Notes: a model not told the origin generated them from the sequence alone. A stretch of 64,000 bases of DNA from Triglochin maritima (GCA_963682175.1 OY821779.1:1438501-1502500); one strand, 5' to 3'. Positions 35,902 to 49,456 are shown, counted from the first letter of the stretch. Numbers and translations are program-made.

Positions 35902-38615
35902 ATGGCTATCAACCCATCTTCTCCGCCGCCTCCGAGCAAACGCGTCGACAACGGGTACTACTTGGACGTGCCTCTCCTCCACGACCAGCAACAACAGCAG
36001 TCGACCAAGCACCAACATGTTCATGTTCACCCTCCTCATCAAGGAGCCACGTTCCTCAGGACCTGCTTCAATGGCCTCAACGCTCTCTCAGGCATGCCCT
36101 TATGTTTTGTTGCAGTTTCAATCAAAGATCGTTGCTTTGGGGGCCCACACTATATATATATAAATATATATATGCTGGGGGTTTGTATCATGAGCCCTGA
36201 ATTTATTAGGGCATCACTGTTTTGGAGGGGTTTTATTTTTATTTTTTTAAAAAGAAAAAAAAGTAGAGATATATAAGAGTAAGACAGTGTCACAAATTGA
36301 AGTTAGGGGTCGAAATCTTGGGATCGAAAATCCAAGCAGGTCGAAATGTATGGAGATTAGAAATTCAAGACTAACATATGTAAGTAAGTTCTGAAAATCA
36401 AGTCAGGTCGTTTGACCCTCCTAGGTGACACATTGTGTGTTGGTGAATTACACAAAGATGTGATGTATTAGGGTATCAAAGTTCATGAATTTATCTTGGA
36501 TTTTGGTTTTTTTATTAGTGTGAGAAAAACAAAATCAATCACTTGGTTGGATTTAACAAAGAAGCAGTGGAATCAACAGATTTGTAATATAGAAAGATAA
36601 GTTTGTGAAGAAAAAAGAAGATAGAACTTTGCTTATTGTTATACAATTAGGTTCTTAGTTTGAAGCATAAATTTCTGTTCAAGTCACGCAGAGTGTTCAC
36701 TTTTGGATGATGTAACTGCAAGGGTTCTGATCATTCACAAACGCTGAGAACTTTTTTTTAGTCTATAGCCTTTTTGTCCCCAGCAGAATGTCATGCTAAT
36801 TTATGCAGACTGGTTATTAAAGTGGGCAAATCTTAACATTGAATTATACACTTATAAATATTTCCCCCCTGATTTATAAATTCTGAGTTCCAATAAAATC
36901 ATTGCCAAATCTTATTTTCTTTGATCATTCGTTGACCGTTATTGTCTTCGAATAGGTGTTGGGATTTTGTCAATTCCATATGCCCTGTCTGAAGGTGGAT
37001 GGTGGAGCTTAATCCTTTTAGTTATTGTTGCAATGATGTGTTGCTACACTGGTTTGCTCTTGCAAAGGTGCATGGGAGTTGCTTCTCACGTTACCTCATA
37101 TCCGGATATTGGAGAGCTCGCTTTCGGTAAAATGGGAAGGTTTGCAATCACATTCTTCATGAACTTGGAGCTCTATCTTGTGGCTATTGAGTTTTTTATC
37201 CTCGAAGGCGACAATCTTGACAACCTGTTCCCTAATGCAAGTATAGACCTTGGATTTGCAATACTTGAAGGAAAGCAATTGTTCACGATCGTAGCTGCGG
37301 TTGTAATCTTGCCTACTACATGGCTAAGGAATTTAGAGGCTCTCGCCTTTTTGTCGGCTGGTGGAGTGTTGGCTTCAGTGGTCGTCGTTTTCTCAGTGTT
37401 GTATGTTGGAGTGTTTAATGATGTGGGGTTCCACAATACAGGAGTTGCTTTCAATTGGAGCGGATTGCCGACGGCTCTCGGCATGTACTCATTTTGCTAC
37501 TGTGGTCATGCAGTTTTCCCCACCTTATACTCATCTATGGGGAACAAGTCTCAATTCTCTAGAGTAAGTTGATTAATTAAGGTTCTAAATGTTGCAGTTC
37601 CATGATCATGGTTTTCTTATGTTCATCATGTTAGAAAACAAGCTTTTGAAATTGGTCATATCTAGTTCTTCTGTTCTATTTTTCTTTGTTTAATTTTTTG
37701 TTGCTATGACTTAGATAAAATTATCGCTTTGGAACGATGCATATGTAGAAAGCCCATTTTTGTCTTGCATTTCTTTGTCGATCCGATTTCCCCCTTTTTT
37801 GTATGATTTTATGGTATAGTCTGAAAGTATATTACATTGTTTCAATTGATAATTATCATTTGAAACCAACTTAACTATTGTAAATTATCATTGATGTGAA
37901 CACCTTAAATCTCAAAAACCTTTTCATTTGGCTATTTATAAACTTTTGTTTGAATTTTTTTCTTCTAATTTACGCTAACTAAACTCCCAACCCACTCTGC
38001 TAGCGTGCAACCCTTGTTTTGAAATAATTAATCCATGACTTCTACATTCCATTCTATCTTACATGTTGATTTTGGTTATGATTCTCCTTGCAGGTATTAC
38101 TTGTATGCTTCCTAGTTTGTACTCTCAACTACGGCTCTATGGCAGTGTTTGGATACCTTATGTACGGTGAAGATGTGAAATCTCAGATCACGCTGAATCT
38201 CCCAAAAGGAAGCATAAGCTCCAACATAGCGATATACACTACGCTAATCAACCCATTCACAAAATTCACCCTCATGATCACTCCCCTTGCTGCTACAATC
38301 GAAGAGCGATTTATGCTCAACAACAGTCGATCATCCGGTATCATTATCAGAACGTTACTGGTATCGAGCATATTGGTGGTTGCCTTAACCATACCTCTGT
38401 TTGCCTATATGATGGCACTTATCGGTTCTTTCCTCAGCATTGTTGTGTCTGTTTTGCTGCCTTGTTTGTGCTATCTTAAGATATTCCCAGTCTCACGACG
38501 ACATTTATTGGATACAGTGATAATTGCGGGAATCTTGGTTATGGCGGCTTCAATAGCCATTATGGGCACTTACTCTTCTCTAAAGCAGATTTTATGCAAT
38601 CTTCGTCATCACTAA
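35902..38615 (+). CDS. AVT1-type amino acid transporter (AAAP family), tandem paralogue
   Basis: Exons 35902-36091, 36956-37563 and 38094-38615 give 439 residues. The protein closely follows its neighbour at 30257 (for example SIPYALSEGGWWSLILL, SFCYCGHAVFPTL, FGYLMYGEDVKSQITL). The N-terminus differs, with a Pro-rich start and a short Gln run. The ATG at 35902 was chosen as the first in frame. The first intron begins GC (TCAG then GCATGC) where the paralogue has GT in the same codon. Using it keeps ALSGVGILSIPY intact; a GT four codons later would also keep phase but would insert four residues in this conserved region. Role as for the neighbour: probable vacuolar amino acid transport, by family. 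Confidence 0.9.
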
Positions 38616-40132
38616 ATTTGATATCATGGTTGATGTTATTGTTATAGATGAGAGTTTACTCACCACTTTGGTTCTGGGTGAATGATGACATTCAGTGATG
38701 CAGTTTCGTTACGGGTGGCGACATCTGTGGTGTATTAAGAGTATTATTATTCCGAGGTCAGCTCAGAATTTCTACCTATGAGAGTTTTTTCTCAAATATT
38801 TGTGCAAATACTTTCAATTTAATAAAAGCATCCCAAGTTTGGCTGTTTGCGTATGTCCATGAAGTTGCTTAGGATTATACGAGAGATCTGTTAATTGAAT
38901 GTGTAAGAAGATGTTATGGTTTAATGTTTGAGATGAGATTCTTTGATTGAAAGTGAATTTCCTGTCCATGATCATTTCTCCTTTGATGTCCATCCAAAGG
39001 TGGAATGTTTTTTCCCGTCTGATTTAGTACGAACATTTTTATCGATCTCCTTGCAATGTTTTTTGGTTTCCATTCCAATTATGAAAACTACACTTGCATG
39101 TGTTATTTTTGATCTATGTGGTTGGATCTATTTTGTGGTCTGAATTCATCTGTTAATTTCAAGTGGTTAAAACCATGAGGCAAATTAGAAGGTTTTGCAG
39201 GACAAAAGACTTCTTCAATTTACCCTTGCGATTCAAATGTGTCAGTTGTGATTTATTCAGGAAATTTTGTAGTTAGTTGGTAGATCTCTGTCTTTGTAGT
39301 CTAGAATCATCTGTTTGGAACTAATCATTTGTCTGTCATGAAGTATGTCTTTGGAAAATGTAGGAATTTTGAGGAAGAAAAAAACTTTGGTGTCTGTTGT
39401 TCATGGATTTTTGTCAAGAACAAGACAAAATAATTCAATTTGATTGGAAAACGACATGAAGCCCCTGTCTCTATTAAATTGAAATTGTTAAAATCAAAAG
39501 GCAAAGTGAGAACATTTTGCAGGACAAAAGACTTCCAGAATCTACTCCTAAGATTCAAATGCGTAAGTTTGTAATTTATTTTAGGAACACTTGTTGGTTG
39601 AGTTGGTAGATTTGTCTTGTACCAGATGTGACCTGGAAATCATGAGCGAACTAGACGGATAATAAAGATAATTTAACTATAATTCATCCAAATAAAAACA
39701 TATTCTCATGTCAAAACTACTACTTGCATAAACAGCAACTCACAAAGTACTCCACCAATATTTAGTAACACATGCTACCTTCATTGTTCTAGCTGCATCA
39801 AGAATTTTTAATCGGTAGTTCTCTACACCATAATCTTAATCTAATAATCAAACTCATCCAAAAAGTCAAATCATTGTATTTTAGGCCAACCCCCCAATTT
39901 TTCCAACACCAAAAAGAGCCACAGTAAACCAAATTTCATTTTCTAATAATTACCTACCAATTGCAGAGGAGTTTGGTCATCCGATTCCCACCACCACACC
40001 TACCCTTTTCTTCACTCACCACATACAACCTCCTCACACAACAACTTTGCTACTCCCTCGCACAAACGTTATTAATCCCCACTTCTCTCCTCCAACATTG
40101 TTATGTTGTGTTTGTGACATGGAGCCCAAAAC
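38616..40132. other. Intergenic region between AVT1-type gene and GDSL pseudogene
   Basis: Contains the 3' UTR of the transporter and the diverged direct repeat described at 39163-39622. No gene recognised. Confidence 0.5.
39163..39622. repeat. Diverged direct repeat, about 140 bp, offset about 320 bp
   Basis: 39163-39304 and 39483-39622 share blocks such as TTTTGCAGGACAAAAGACTT, GATTCAAATG, TTGTAATTTATT-like and GTTGGTAGAT in the same order. Substitutions and small indels show it is old. Origin unknown. Confidence 0.65.
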
Positions 40133-41261
40133 ATGAGCATGTTGGTTGTTTTGGGATGTTGTGGTGGTAGAGTGTATTGTGATATTGTTCAGTTCATATT
40201 TGGAGATTCGCTGTCGGATGTCGGGAACAACAACTACTTGACGAAGAGCTTGGCGCGTGCGACTTTGCCTTGGTATGGTATCGACTTCGGAAACGGTTTG
40301 CCTAATGGAAGGTTCACCAACGGTCGCACCGTGGCTGACATTGTAGGTTTGTGTGAAATTTAGTTGATCCATCACCTTCTTAATATTTAAATACTTAAGC
40401 ATCATTTGGGATGCATAAAAAGGCTAAAAATACCTTAATTCTTCGCCTCACATTACCATCATTCTAAGCAATACTATAAATAAAGAGTTTCTATAGCAGC
40501 AGCAATAGTACAAGACATTGTAAGATCGTGTAAACTTTGATTGACCTGTTTAAAATTTTAGATGGAAGATAGTAACTATTATGCTTCCAAAGCTTTGTGC
40601 TTCTGAGCTTTTATTGTAAACCGAACTAATAATCATCAATTGCATGGTCTAGGTGATATGATGGGCCTTCCGCGGCCGCTGGCATTCTTAGACCCGAAAT
40701 TAGATGAGGACACAATACTCACTAAAGGTGTCAACTATGCGTCCGGTGCCGGCGGGATCTTAAATGAGACCTCGATGTTGTTTGTAAGTTGTTACATCAA
40801 TACAAGTTAGTTCTTCACTTCTACAAAATCAACACAAGCATTCAATCTAGTATATGCTCCGACCCCATTTTAATCTAGCATTAAGTTCTACGACTAACAA
40901 GTCAAGTAGCGTTCTTTAGAAACTTATGTGACAACTATGATACACATTTTATGTAACATGATGAATGTTTGTAGGTTTTAACAACACGCATGGGCCTTGT
41001 TGCTCTGTACCAAATATCCGACCGACGCTCACATGTATGCCTCTGTCGAGTCTATGCAGCGACCGGAGCAAATACGTGTTCTGGGACGAGTATCATCCGA
41101 CAGACAGAGCCAACGAGATCATCGCAATAGAGATAAGCAACAAGCTTGGGTTCAAACCCATTAACTCCTCAGATACAACTCAATCCCCTCCTTCTCCTTC
41201 TATTTCTATACCATTCTTCCCGTTCTCACCTCCATCCAATTCTGCTCCTTCTCCTCAGTAG
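40133..41261 (+). pseudogene. GDSL esterase/lipase pseudogene lacking its middle exons
   Basis: Three blocks remain. 40133-40346 holds the catalytic Ser block (FIFGDSLSDVGNNN) and PNGRFTNGRTVADIVG. 40653-40783 holds GLPRPLAFLDP and GVNYASGAGGIL. 40975-41261 holds PCCSVPNIRPTLTC and FWDEYHPTDRANE with the catalytic Asp and His. Plant GDSL genes of this type have five exons. The two that carry the family's middle region are missing from the 190 bases between the second and third blocks. The second block ends in phase 0 and the third begins in phase 1, so direct splicing shifts the frame. The N-terminus is also short for a secreted protein, and the tail is extended with Pro and Ser. Confidence 0.85.
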
Positions 41262-42702
41262 AGCAAGCATTGATCTTGAGCTTGAATGTGTTGTAGTTTT
41301 TGTTTTGGTGAGGTCATTGAAGCAAACAATGTAAATTTGATCACATGGTGTGGTGTACATTTTTTGAAAGAATTTTATGTTCTTACTGACTTCCATGATG
41401 CAATTCGCTCTTGTTGGGATTCGATCAATGATTTATTTGTTAGATGTCTCGTCACTGCAGCTTTTATGTCTCGTCACTGCAGTATTAATAGGTTAAAATT
41501 CGGTCAAATTGCTACTTACCAGCACTGTTTATTGGCTCCAATAATTTGGGGTTGCTTGTGAGTTTAATAAAAATACGAAATCATTGTTTGTTGAGATTAG
41601 TTAATTGTCGTCACAAGATCCGTGATATTGATCTGGTTTGGGTGGTTGTTTTATCAAACGTCAGGAGTTGAGATAATAATTATCATTAAACTAAGATATC
41701 GATCGGTAAACTAACCAATCTACTTCACCTGTGTACGCTTTGGCTGATGTGAACAGGCCACGCTACAAAGTTAGGCTGTTGTCACACAATTAAATTATCA
41801 ATGTATTTTACTAATTTAATCAATAATATATAAAAAATACTAAACAACGGGTGTATATTTATTCTTGTGATCCTTAATGGATCAATTGATAAGATGACAA
41901 TTTACTAAATTAGACAGACAAGTGGAGTATTCAAGGATGTATGACAAGACAAACAAACTTTCATGGGAAAAACATACTTATGGCTTCGTACTCATGGGGG
42001 GAAAAAATCAAATCTAACAAAATGGTCTTTTCGATTGCAAAATTACGTCTCAAACTTGTATTTTCGTGGAACATTCAATATTTTTTCTTCTTCTAAAACT
42101 CGATTTCTATCATAAAATCTTCTATGTCAAACAGTCAAACTCCTCGACCTCATTTCATTCCCTTCGAATCCTAATTAACTTTTTTACCACCGTTCATCAA
42201 GAGCATGACCATCCGAAGAATATTGGAATGAGTAGGACAAGGTGGACATAGAAAACATAAAGGACATTAAAAAAACATTACAAATATCGTTGGTTTGTAA
42301 GAGGCAGGCAGGGAAGATGCGAGTGGAAGGTATCATGGAAAATTCAGGATACAAAATCAACCTTACATAAGAATCCAAAGTTTTAATTATTCAAATGTTT
42401 GAGTAGTACCGATTGTTGTTATATATCTACTAGAATATGGAATACAGATTGACGGCCCACCATTCCTCTCTTCCCCAACTTGAGCAGTATTATTATTAAT
42501 AATACAGGAAAAAATATCACGAAATCCATAATTAATGGGTGTTAAACTATAATATATCAAGAATACATATTTAAATTCCTCCAATAAAAACCTCCAGAAA
42601 CCGGAAAAGGCTGTTACAACAACCCTCCGTACACCTCAAAACCACTCCACTCCACTCCACTTCAGTACAGTCCTCCTCCTCGTCTTCTCCTCCCTCCGCC
42701 CA
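41262..42702. other. Intergenic region and promoter of starch synthase II
   Basis: AT-rich with no recognised gene. The last 100 bases are CT- and CA-rich, as in a 5' leader. Confidence 0.5.
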
Positions 42703-45700
42703 ATGCCGACCCTTATGGCGTCGATCGGAGCCCTCTCGTTCTTCTCTAGCTCCTGTCTCGCTCCCATCCCCGATCGGAGTTCGACTCCTCGGAAACCCGC
42801 TGTTCTCCTCAGGGTTCCACCTCCGAGAGGTCGATCCGAGGCCGGAGACAACGGTGGAGTTCCGATACCCGATGATCCTCTCGAGATCTCCGTCGAGAGG
42901 AGTAAGAAGGCCGCGGCCGTCCAGGACGATCTGCTTCGTAAGGTTGTATTGATCTTTGTTTGCGTTGCTTTTGTAGTTTCCGTTCTGGATCGGCTTCGGT
43001 TTGGATTTGGAAGAATGTTGGAATGCGAGTTTCTTGACTGCTTCGAAATGAGAAATTAATAACTTCACGAGTTTGTTCTGAGTTCTGCGTCTACTTAAGA
43101 CTGAAAGATTGCTAACTTCTTGAGTTATTTCCGTGTTTGTCGTCCTAGAGTGTTGTCGTTCAAGCCTGGATGTGGAATTTAGTTAGAGATTGATGAAGAG
43201 ACGCATGATCTTATAATTCACTGGATTGTACGTTATTTCTTCGATATCTAGCCGTTCTCAAAACTCTCTCACATGTGGCCTTTTCCGATTGTTTATGGTT
43301 TGGCTTTTGAAGAATGCTGTTAGGCATTGGTCAAACAAAAAAAAAGAGAAAAAAAAGAAGAAGTCTGTGATTTACTGAGCAAAAAAGAAAGAAAGAAAAA
43401 CAATGTTGTGTTGTAAATTTGGTGGTTACTTATGAGTGGGAGTTTACTTGTAATCGAGTTTAGTCTGATTTGTTGTTCCAGAATGCTGTGGTTTATCGTT
43501 GTCTTGTAGTGGACCAAGTTGTGGTAACTGATTGGATGCTCTTGAAGTGCGATTGTCAAGTTCGAAACCAAGTGTATGTTAAAGACGGGTAGAAATGTTG
43601 AGTCAGCCATTGAGCCTTTTGAGCTTTGATACTATATTAATACGTGGGTAGCCAACTGGCACCCAATTCATGATTAATGGTGCGACCTTAGCTATGATCT
43701 TATAGTTCTTGAGAATGGCCCTAGTTTTTCCATTGTAAGATTATTCTCAATAATTAGCTAATATCATGAATTTTTTGGAATTTGCAATTGGTCTTGCTAC
43801 TAGAAATACTGATGTAACTAACAAGATATTTTTCTTAAATTTCTGTAGTTATCAGCTTTGGCACACTATGATGTTTCTTCACTGTAACATATTTCGTCTT
43901 TGAGATTGATGTTGGATCCTTATTTCATGTTTTCTTTTTGTATTTTGAAGATTTCTGAAAGGAAAAAACGTAGGTCATTGGTAAAGGAAATTGCTGTTGG
44001 GAAAGGGAAGGATATTATTTCTCCTGATTTGGGTGGTGTTCCACTGCAAGATTCTGATATTGGCTTGAAACAAGAAGATTCCATGTCAACTTCTAACAAG
44101 ATGTCGAAAAGAGCTAGTGTTGGCTTTGGAGAGAGTGTTGTTAACAAGTTAGAGGAGAATACTGACAAATCAAATGGTCAATGTCTAGTTGCAGATGTGC
44201 TTGTTCTTTCAAGAGAACTTGATTCAGTTGCAACTGATTCTTTGGTAGTGTCACCATCACTTCCCAAAGATACTAAATCTCAGGTTGCTGAAATCAAAAA
44301 ACTTGAAAAATCTACTGTAGAAGATGCCAGCATTGAACCAGGTGCAGGTTCTGAAGAAGGGAATACGACTCCTTTGGCCGGTGCCAATGTCATGAATGTC
44401 ATTCTGGTGGCAGCAGAATGTGCTCCTTGGTCTAAAGCAGGCAAGTCAAATATCATTCCAAGATTATGTTAATCTTACGCTGCATGGTGCTTTCTGCTTT
44501 TGTTTTTGTTTTTCTTCCGAGAATGTAAATAGGATCAATAAATAATTTTTCATTCTTCCTTGCAATTGTGTAGGTGGACTTGGGGATGTTGCGGGTTCTT
44601 TACCAAAGGCATTAGCTAACAGAGGACACAGGGTCATGGTATTTATCGAGTTCTTTATCATTGCTCTTTCTTGAGAAACACACTCGCATTATGTAGTCAA
44701 TTGTATTTTCAGTACAGAATTTGATTAGAATTTAACTACAATGGGAAACAAAAAAAAATCCTATAACTAGTTGAGGGTTCAAGGATTTAATCGTTTAAAG
44801 ATGTTAATTGAATCAGGTGGTTTCTCCAAGATATGGGAACTATCCTGAACTGGAAGATTTAGGACTAAGGAGGGTCTATAACGTGCATGGTCAGGTATGA
44901 AGTCTATCAAATATGTGGCCGAGTCCGATTATATTATTATACACATACACTCTTATCCTTTACTTGATATTGTTACTACAAACTTCGCTTGCAGGATATG
45001 GAAGTGACTTACCACCATGCATTCATTGATGGTGTAGATTTTGTTTTCCTGGAGAGTGCTTTGTTTCGAAATCTTGAAAACGATATATATGGTGGGCAAA
45101 GAATTGTAAGTTACTGGTGCTTTTGATGTTTCTATTGAGTTTATTGCACCTATTGCTCAACACATCATCCGCTAAGCTAGGTAAATATGATACTTTCGTA
45201 TTGTCTAATGCAGTGTTTTTTTGAGTGGTAATGCAGGAAATATTGAAGCGGATGATTATGCTATGCAAGGCAGCAGTTGAGGTGCTTTCTTGTCTTAACA
45301 CGAAATGGTTACCCGTTGGCTGTTGGTAAATACAGTATGGAGAAATTCCATTTCGACCCTGTATAAAGTTTTAGTTGCCTTAAAATCTCTTCAGTATGTG
45401 TTGCAACTTTCCATTGCACATTATGCCTGTTAGGACAAATCCTGAACATTTGAATTAACATATTCAGCATATACTTAAAAGTTATACTACGCCAGTAGAA
45501 GTGGTAGAGATGTTGTAGGTTCATAGTAGTCCTAAACAAGTAGGGAATATGGTACTTGTCTAAGATTGGAAAATGGTCTATTCTGAAAGTTAAAGAGCCT
45601 TATTTTCACATAGCAATTGAATGTGGTGATTTTGTAACTGGAAACTGTAGGTCCTCCTTACCACTACCAGCTTTGACTGTGTCGTAGATCATCATCATTA

Positions 45701-47986
45701 TTCTGGTTCTAGAAAAAGTTCACAACTACATGCAAGTAAGGATTTTCTTTTCCATGTTTTCAGGTTCCGTGGTATGTTCCATGTGGTGGCAATTGCTACG
45801 GAGATGGTAACCTAGTATTCATTGCAAATGACTGGCACACAGCCTTGTTGCCTGTTTACCTGAAGGCATATTATCGTGACAATGGCTTAATGATGTACAG
45901 TCGATCTGTCCTTGCAATTCACAATATAGCGCACCAGGTTTCGCCATTCAGCTACTTATTTATTTAAAAAATGTTTCTGTTTTCGCACTAAAATGTTAGC
46001 CCACTCTCAAATTGCCATTATTAATCAATTGTGACAAAAGAATTTGTTGATATCAGGAAAAACCTTTAGTATTGTGTAGAAAGTGATTACACAACACATT
46101 CAGTCAGATTTGTGCTAATATAACCAATATACCTTTAAGCCCCAGCAGATCAAGTTGCCTTATGGTCACATCTGTTGGGATATGTAAGCTGATAAAAAAA
46201 ACTAGCCATGCTCATTCATCCTAGATTTTGTTGATATAGTAGGTCAAATTTGAAGTCTAGTCCATCAATCATTTTGCACACTTCATTCACCTATAACAGC
46301 AGACCAACGGTACGTCGATCATGAACCTAGTCACACCATTAGAGCAGTCTTACAATGTTCTTGATTGTAGTGAATGTAACATGATCAGCATAATTTTTGT
46401 CCATTTTTTATAAGTACACTCATCTCAAACAGTAGTGGACCCAATTTTTTCAATCTGAGCCGACTTAAACCCTCAAATTTCAAACATAATTACTTGTGTC
46501 ATGAAATGAGACCATGATAACTTGTTACTTGATTTGTTTCGAGGGAATGAGGCCAATCATCGTATATATATACTTATACAAAATTAAAAAATAAAGCCCA
46601 AACAATGACGAAAATTTCAAAACCTAATGGGGGTCATGTCATGCCCCCCTTGGACCCCTTGTCGGTCCACCAATGAAGTTGTGGTCTTTTATTTTATGCA
46701 GTGCTAGTAAATGAAACTATGCATTATAAGTATAATAAATGAAAAATTAAGAATGTAATTTTCAACTTCGGTAAGTACTGAGTATGATAAGTAGTGAACG
46801 AATAAGAATGGAACTTTCAGCTTGGGTTTAATTCTCAAATGACCAATCATATTCTACTCATTTGCTTGCATGGTGCATCCACTCAGTGTAATGTTTCACA
46901 AAATATGTAATATCAACAACAAATATCGAAAACTAACTAACAACATGTCATCTGAGTGGTTAGAAAGAACGTAGTGAGTATCGAGTGTCATCTATATCTT
47001 GCCTATCATATTCTATTTTGTATTTTTACCAGGGTCGAGGTCCACTGGATGAGTACAAGTATTTGGGATTGCCAGATCATTACTTTGACTATTTCAAGTT
47101 ATATGACCCTATCGGTGGTGAACACCTCAATATCTTTGCTGCTGGTTTGAAGGCAGCCGATAGAGTGGTTACTGTTAGCCAAAGCTATGCATGGGAATTA
47201 AAAACTATGGAGGGTGGATGGGGTCTGCATAACATCATAAGTGAAAATGACTGGAAACTTGAGGGCATTGTGAATGGGATTGACACCAAAGATTGGAACC
47301 CAGAATTTGATGTGCACCTAAAATCTAATGGTTACACTAACTACACTCTGGAGACCCTTCATACAGGAAAACCTCAGTGCAAGGCGGCACTCCAAAGAGA
47401 ACTTGCGCTTCCTGTTCGAGATGTTCCCTTGCTCGGCTTTATCGGTAGGTTAGATGGGCAGAAGGGTGTTGACATAATTGCAGAGGCAATTCCTTGGATG
47501 GTTGGTCAGGATGTGCAGTTGGTTTTGTTGGGAACTGGTAGGAAGGATCTTGAGGAAATGCTCCGCAAATTGGAGGGTCTATATCATGATAAAGTTATAG
47601 GAAGGGTTGGATTCTCTGTTAAAATGGCACATCGAATCACTGCTGGCGCTGATGTCATATTAATGCCTTCTAGATTCGAACCTTGCGGGCTGAACCAGCT
47701 GTATGCAATGATGTATGGAACCATTCCTGTTGTTCATGCCGTTGGGGGGCTGAGAGACACTGTGAATCCTTTTGATCCTTTTGCAGAGGACGGACTTGGG
47801 TGGACATTTGACAGAGCGGAATCGAATGGACTGATAGATGCAACACGGAACTGTCTGGACACATACTGGAACTACAAGAGCAGCTGGGAAGGGCTCCAGA
47901 GAAGGGGAATGACTCAGGACCTCAGCTGGGACAAAGCGGCCCAGCACTATGAGGAGGTCCTTGTGGCTGCTAAGTATCAATGGTGA
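42703..47986 (+). CDS. SS2: Starch synthase II, chloroplastic (GT5), eight exons
   Basis: Exons 42703-42942, 43951-44440, 44574-44638, 44817-44894, 44995-45105, 45237-45281, 45764-45937 and 47033-47986 give 718 residues. The enzyme adds glucose from ADP-glucose to amylopectin chains in plastids. The N-terminus is Ser/Pro/Arg-rich, as in a transit peptide. Residues of about 80-225 are a poorly conserved acidic linker. The GT5 domain follows with [17 protein letters not shown] (ADP-glucose site, about 241-257; KxGG kept as KAGG), [48 protein letters not shown] and [14 protein letters not shown] (about 617), ending in AAKYQW as SSII proteins do. The second Met at 42715 (MASIG) resembles other SSII starts and may be the real one. 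Intron 2 starts with GC (GCAG then GCAAGT). An antisense frame over exon 1 is not supported. Confidence 0.94.
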
Positions 47987-48614
47987 TATGTGAAACATGC
48001 TGCGAGTTCTGTGTGGATCTAGTTCATACAGTTTTGCTTCCAGTCGCTGAGGTCTGTCAATCCCTGCACCTTATGCAGCCTATATCGCTTATATTTCGAT
48101 ATTGTGCCCATTACTATCACAGAACACGCAGGAATGCCGTCCATGCATTTAAGGAGCACATATAAAGATGATCTAGTTTTAGGATGGATAGCAGTGGCAA
48201 TGTATAAAGACAATCTAGTTTTAGGATGGATAACTGCCATTAGAATAATCTAGTTGGTGGTAAATTTGTTCAGGTAAGCTTTTCGTACATATCTGTTGAT
48301 TTTAATTCCCATCTCTTTCAGAGTTTGACATTCTGGAATAATATGATGCTCCTCAACCAGCCTTTTAAGTTTTAACTGTTAGTGTGGTTGGTTTCTGAGT
48401 TCAGTTTTGAAGCGAAGTGGGCAATTTTTTACTTGATTCTGTTCATCGAAATTCATTTCTAGATGTCAGAGTACTATTAATCGACTGCATCTTGTGATTC
48501 CAATTTCCAAGTATATTTGCTTGTCTTCCTTGCCTTTGTAGGACTTAAGATGTCATTTTCCCCGTTCATGGGTGATTTTTTTCTTCGAATAATTGCTAGC
48601 CAATATCATAGGTT
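47987..48614. other. Starch synthase II 3' UTR and flank
   Basis: Probable 3' UTR. It contains a short tandem duplication of about 45 bp (AATCTAGTTTTAGGATGGAT-like, about 48168-48240). It ends at the boundary of the minus-strand copia element. Confidence 0.5.
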
Positions 48615-49456
48615 TGTCGGGAGGAGATCTAACAATACACTAACACGATAAAGATTAAATGTACAACGTAATATCGAATATTGACTTGCGGAAATGAACT
48701 TCAGACCCTCTCCCAAACTCAATGCAACAAAAACACAAATAAGATGGAAATAAACAAGCAAACACAAACGCACACATGAAACAACCACGACACACGTGAT
48801 TTACAAGGTTCGGCAACTTGCCAACGTCCTTGGGGGCCTTCTGCGAGTTTCCTTTCCTTCTTCCGCTTCTCCAACAAGAGAAACAACCGAGATTACAAGT
48901 ATATGTAGGTAATATGTCCTCCAAAGCACTTTATATATTTCTCTAACTTAATCTCTCAACTCATAATGAAGAAAATATTACATTTGTACGTTGTATTGAA
49001 ACTAAGAGCAAACAAATCCTTTTATAGACTCAAAAACCGAGCTACAATTAAGCAAAACCGTGCTGAAAAAATCGTGGGCAACGATCGACCGATGCTCCTT
49101 CGGTCGACCGTTCCTTGAGTAAACCGGTTGAGCACCCCTCGGTGGACCGTTCCAATTTCAACAGGCCCTCTCGTGATTCTCGGAACACCAAAAATCCCAC
49201 CAACGATTTACTGAACCCGTTGTTCTGAAGTGTCTGTTGTCTTCTGACGGTAGACCGAATCTCATTCGGTCGTCCGATCCCAGCTGCACCCGAAGTGCCT
49301 GGAATCCTTAGTTCGGTGGACCGAATCCAATTCGGTCGTCCAAACCCTGTATCGCCAAAAGTGTCTGGAGTTTTGGATCGATGGTCTGGATCCCATCCGG
49401 TCGACCGTTTCTTCCTGATTTTGTTTTCCTTAATAAATATAGACCAATATTCAACA
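48615..49456 (-). repeat. 3' LTR of the old copia element
   Basis: About 842 bp, read on the minus strand from TGTTGAATATT at 49456. It carries decayed GGTCGACC-type palindromes (for example near 49080-49110 and 49396-49408) and lacks a block of over 100 bp found in the other LTR. The R/U5-like half is similar to the LTRs at 3843 and 8257. Confidence 0.85.

Noticed and set aside
42571..43068. 165-codon minus-strand open frame
   Set aside because: It is antisense to starch synthase II exon 1 and its leader, with no family similarity and a GC-rich region that leaves frames open by chance.
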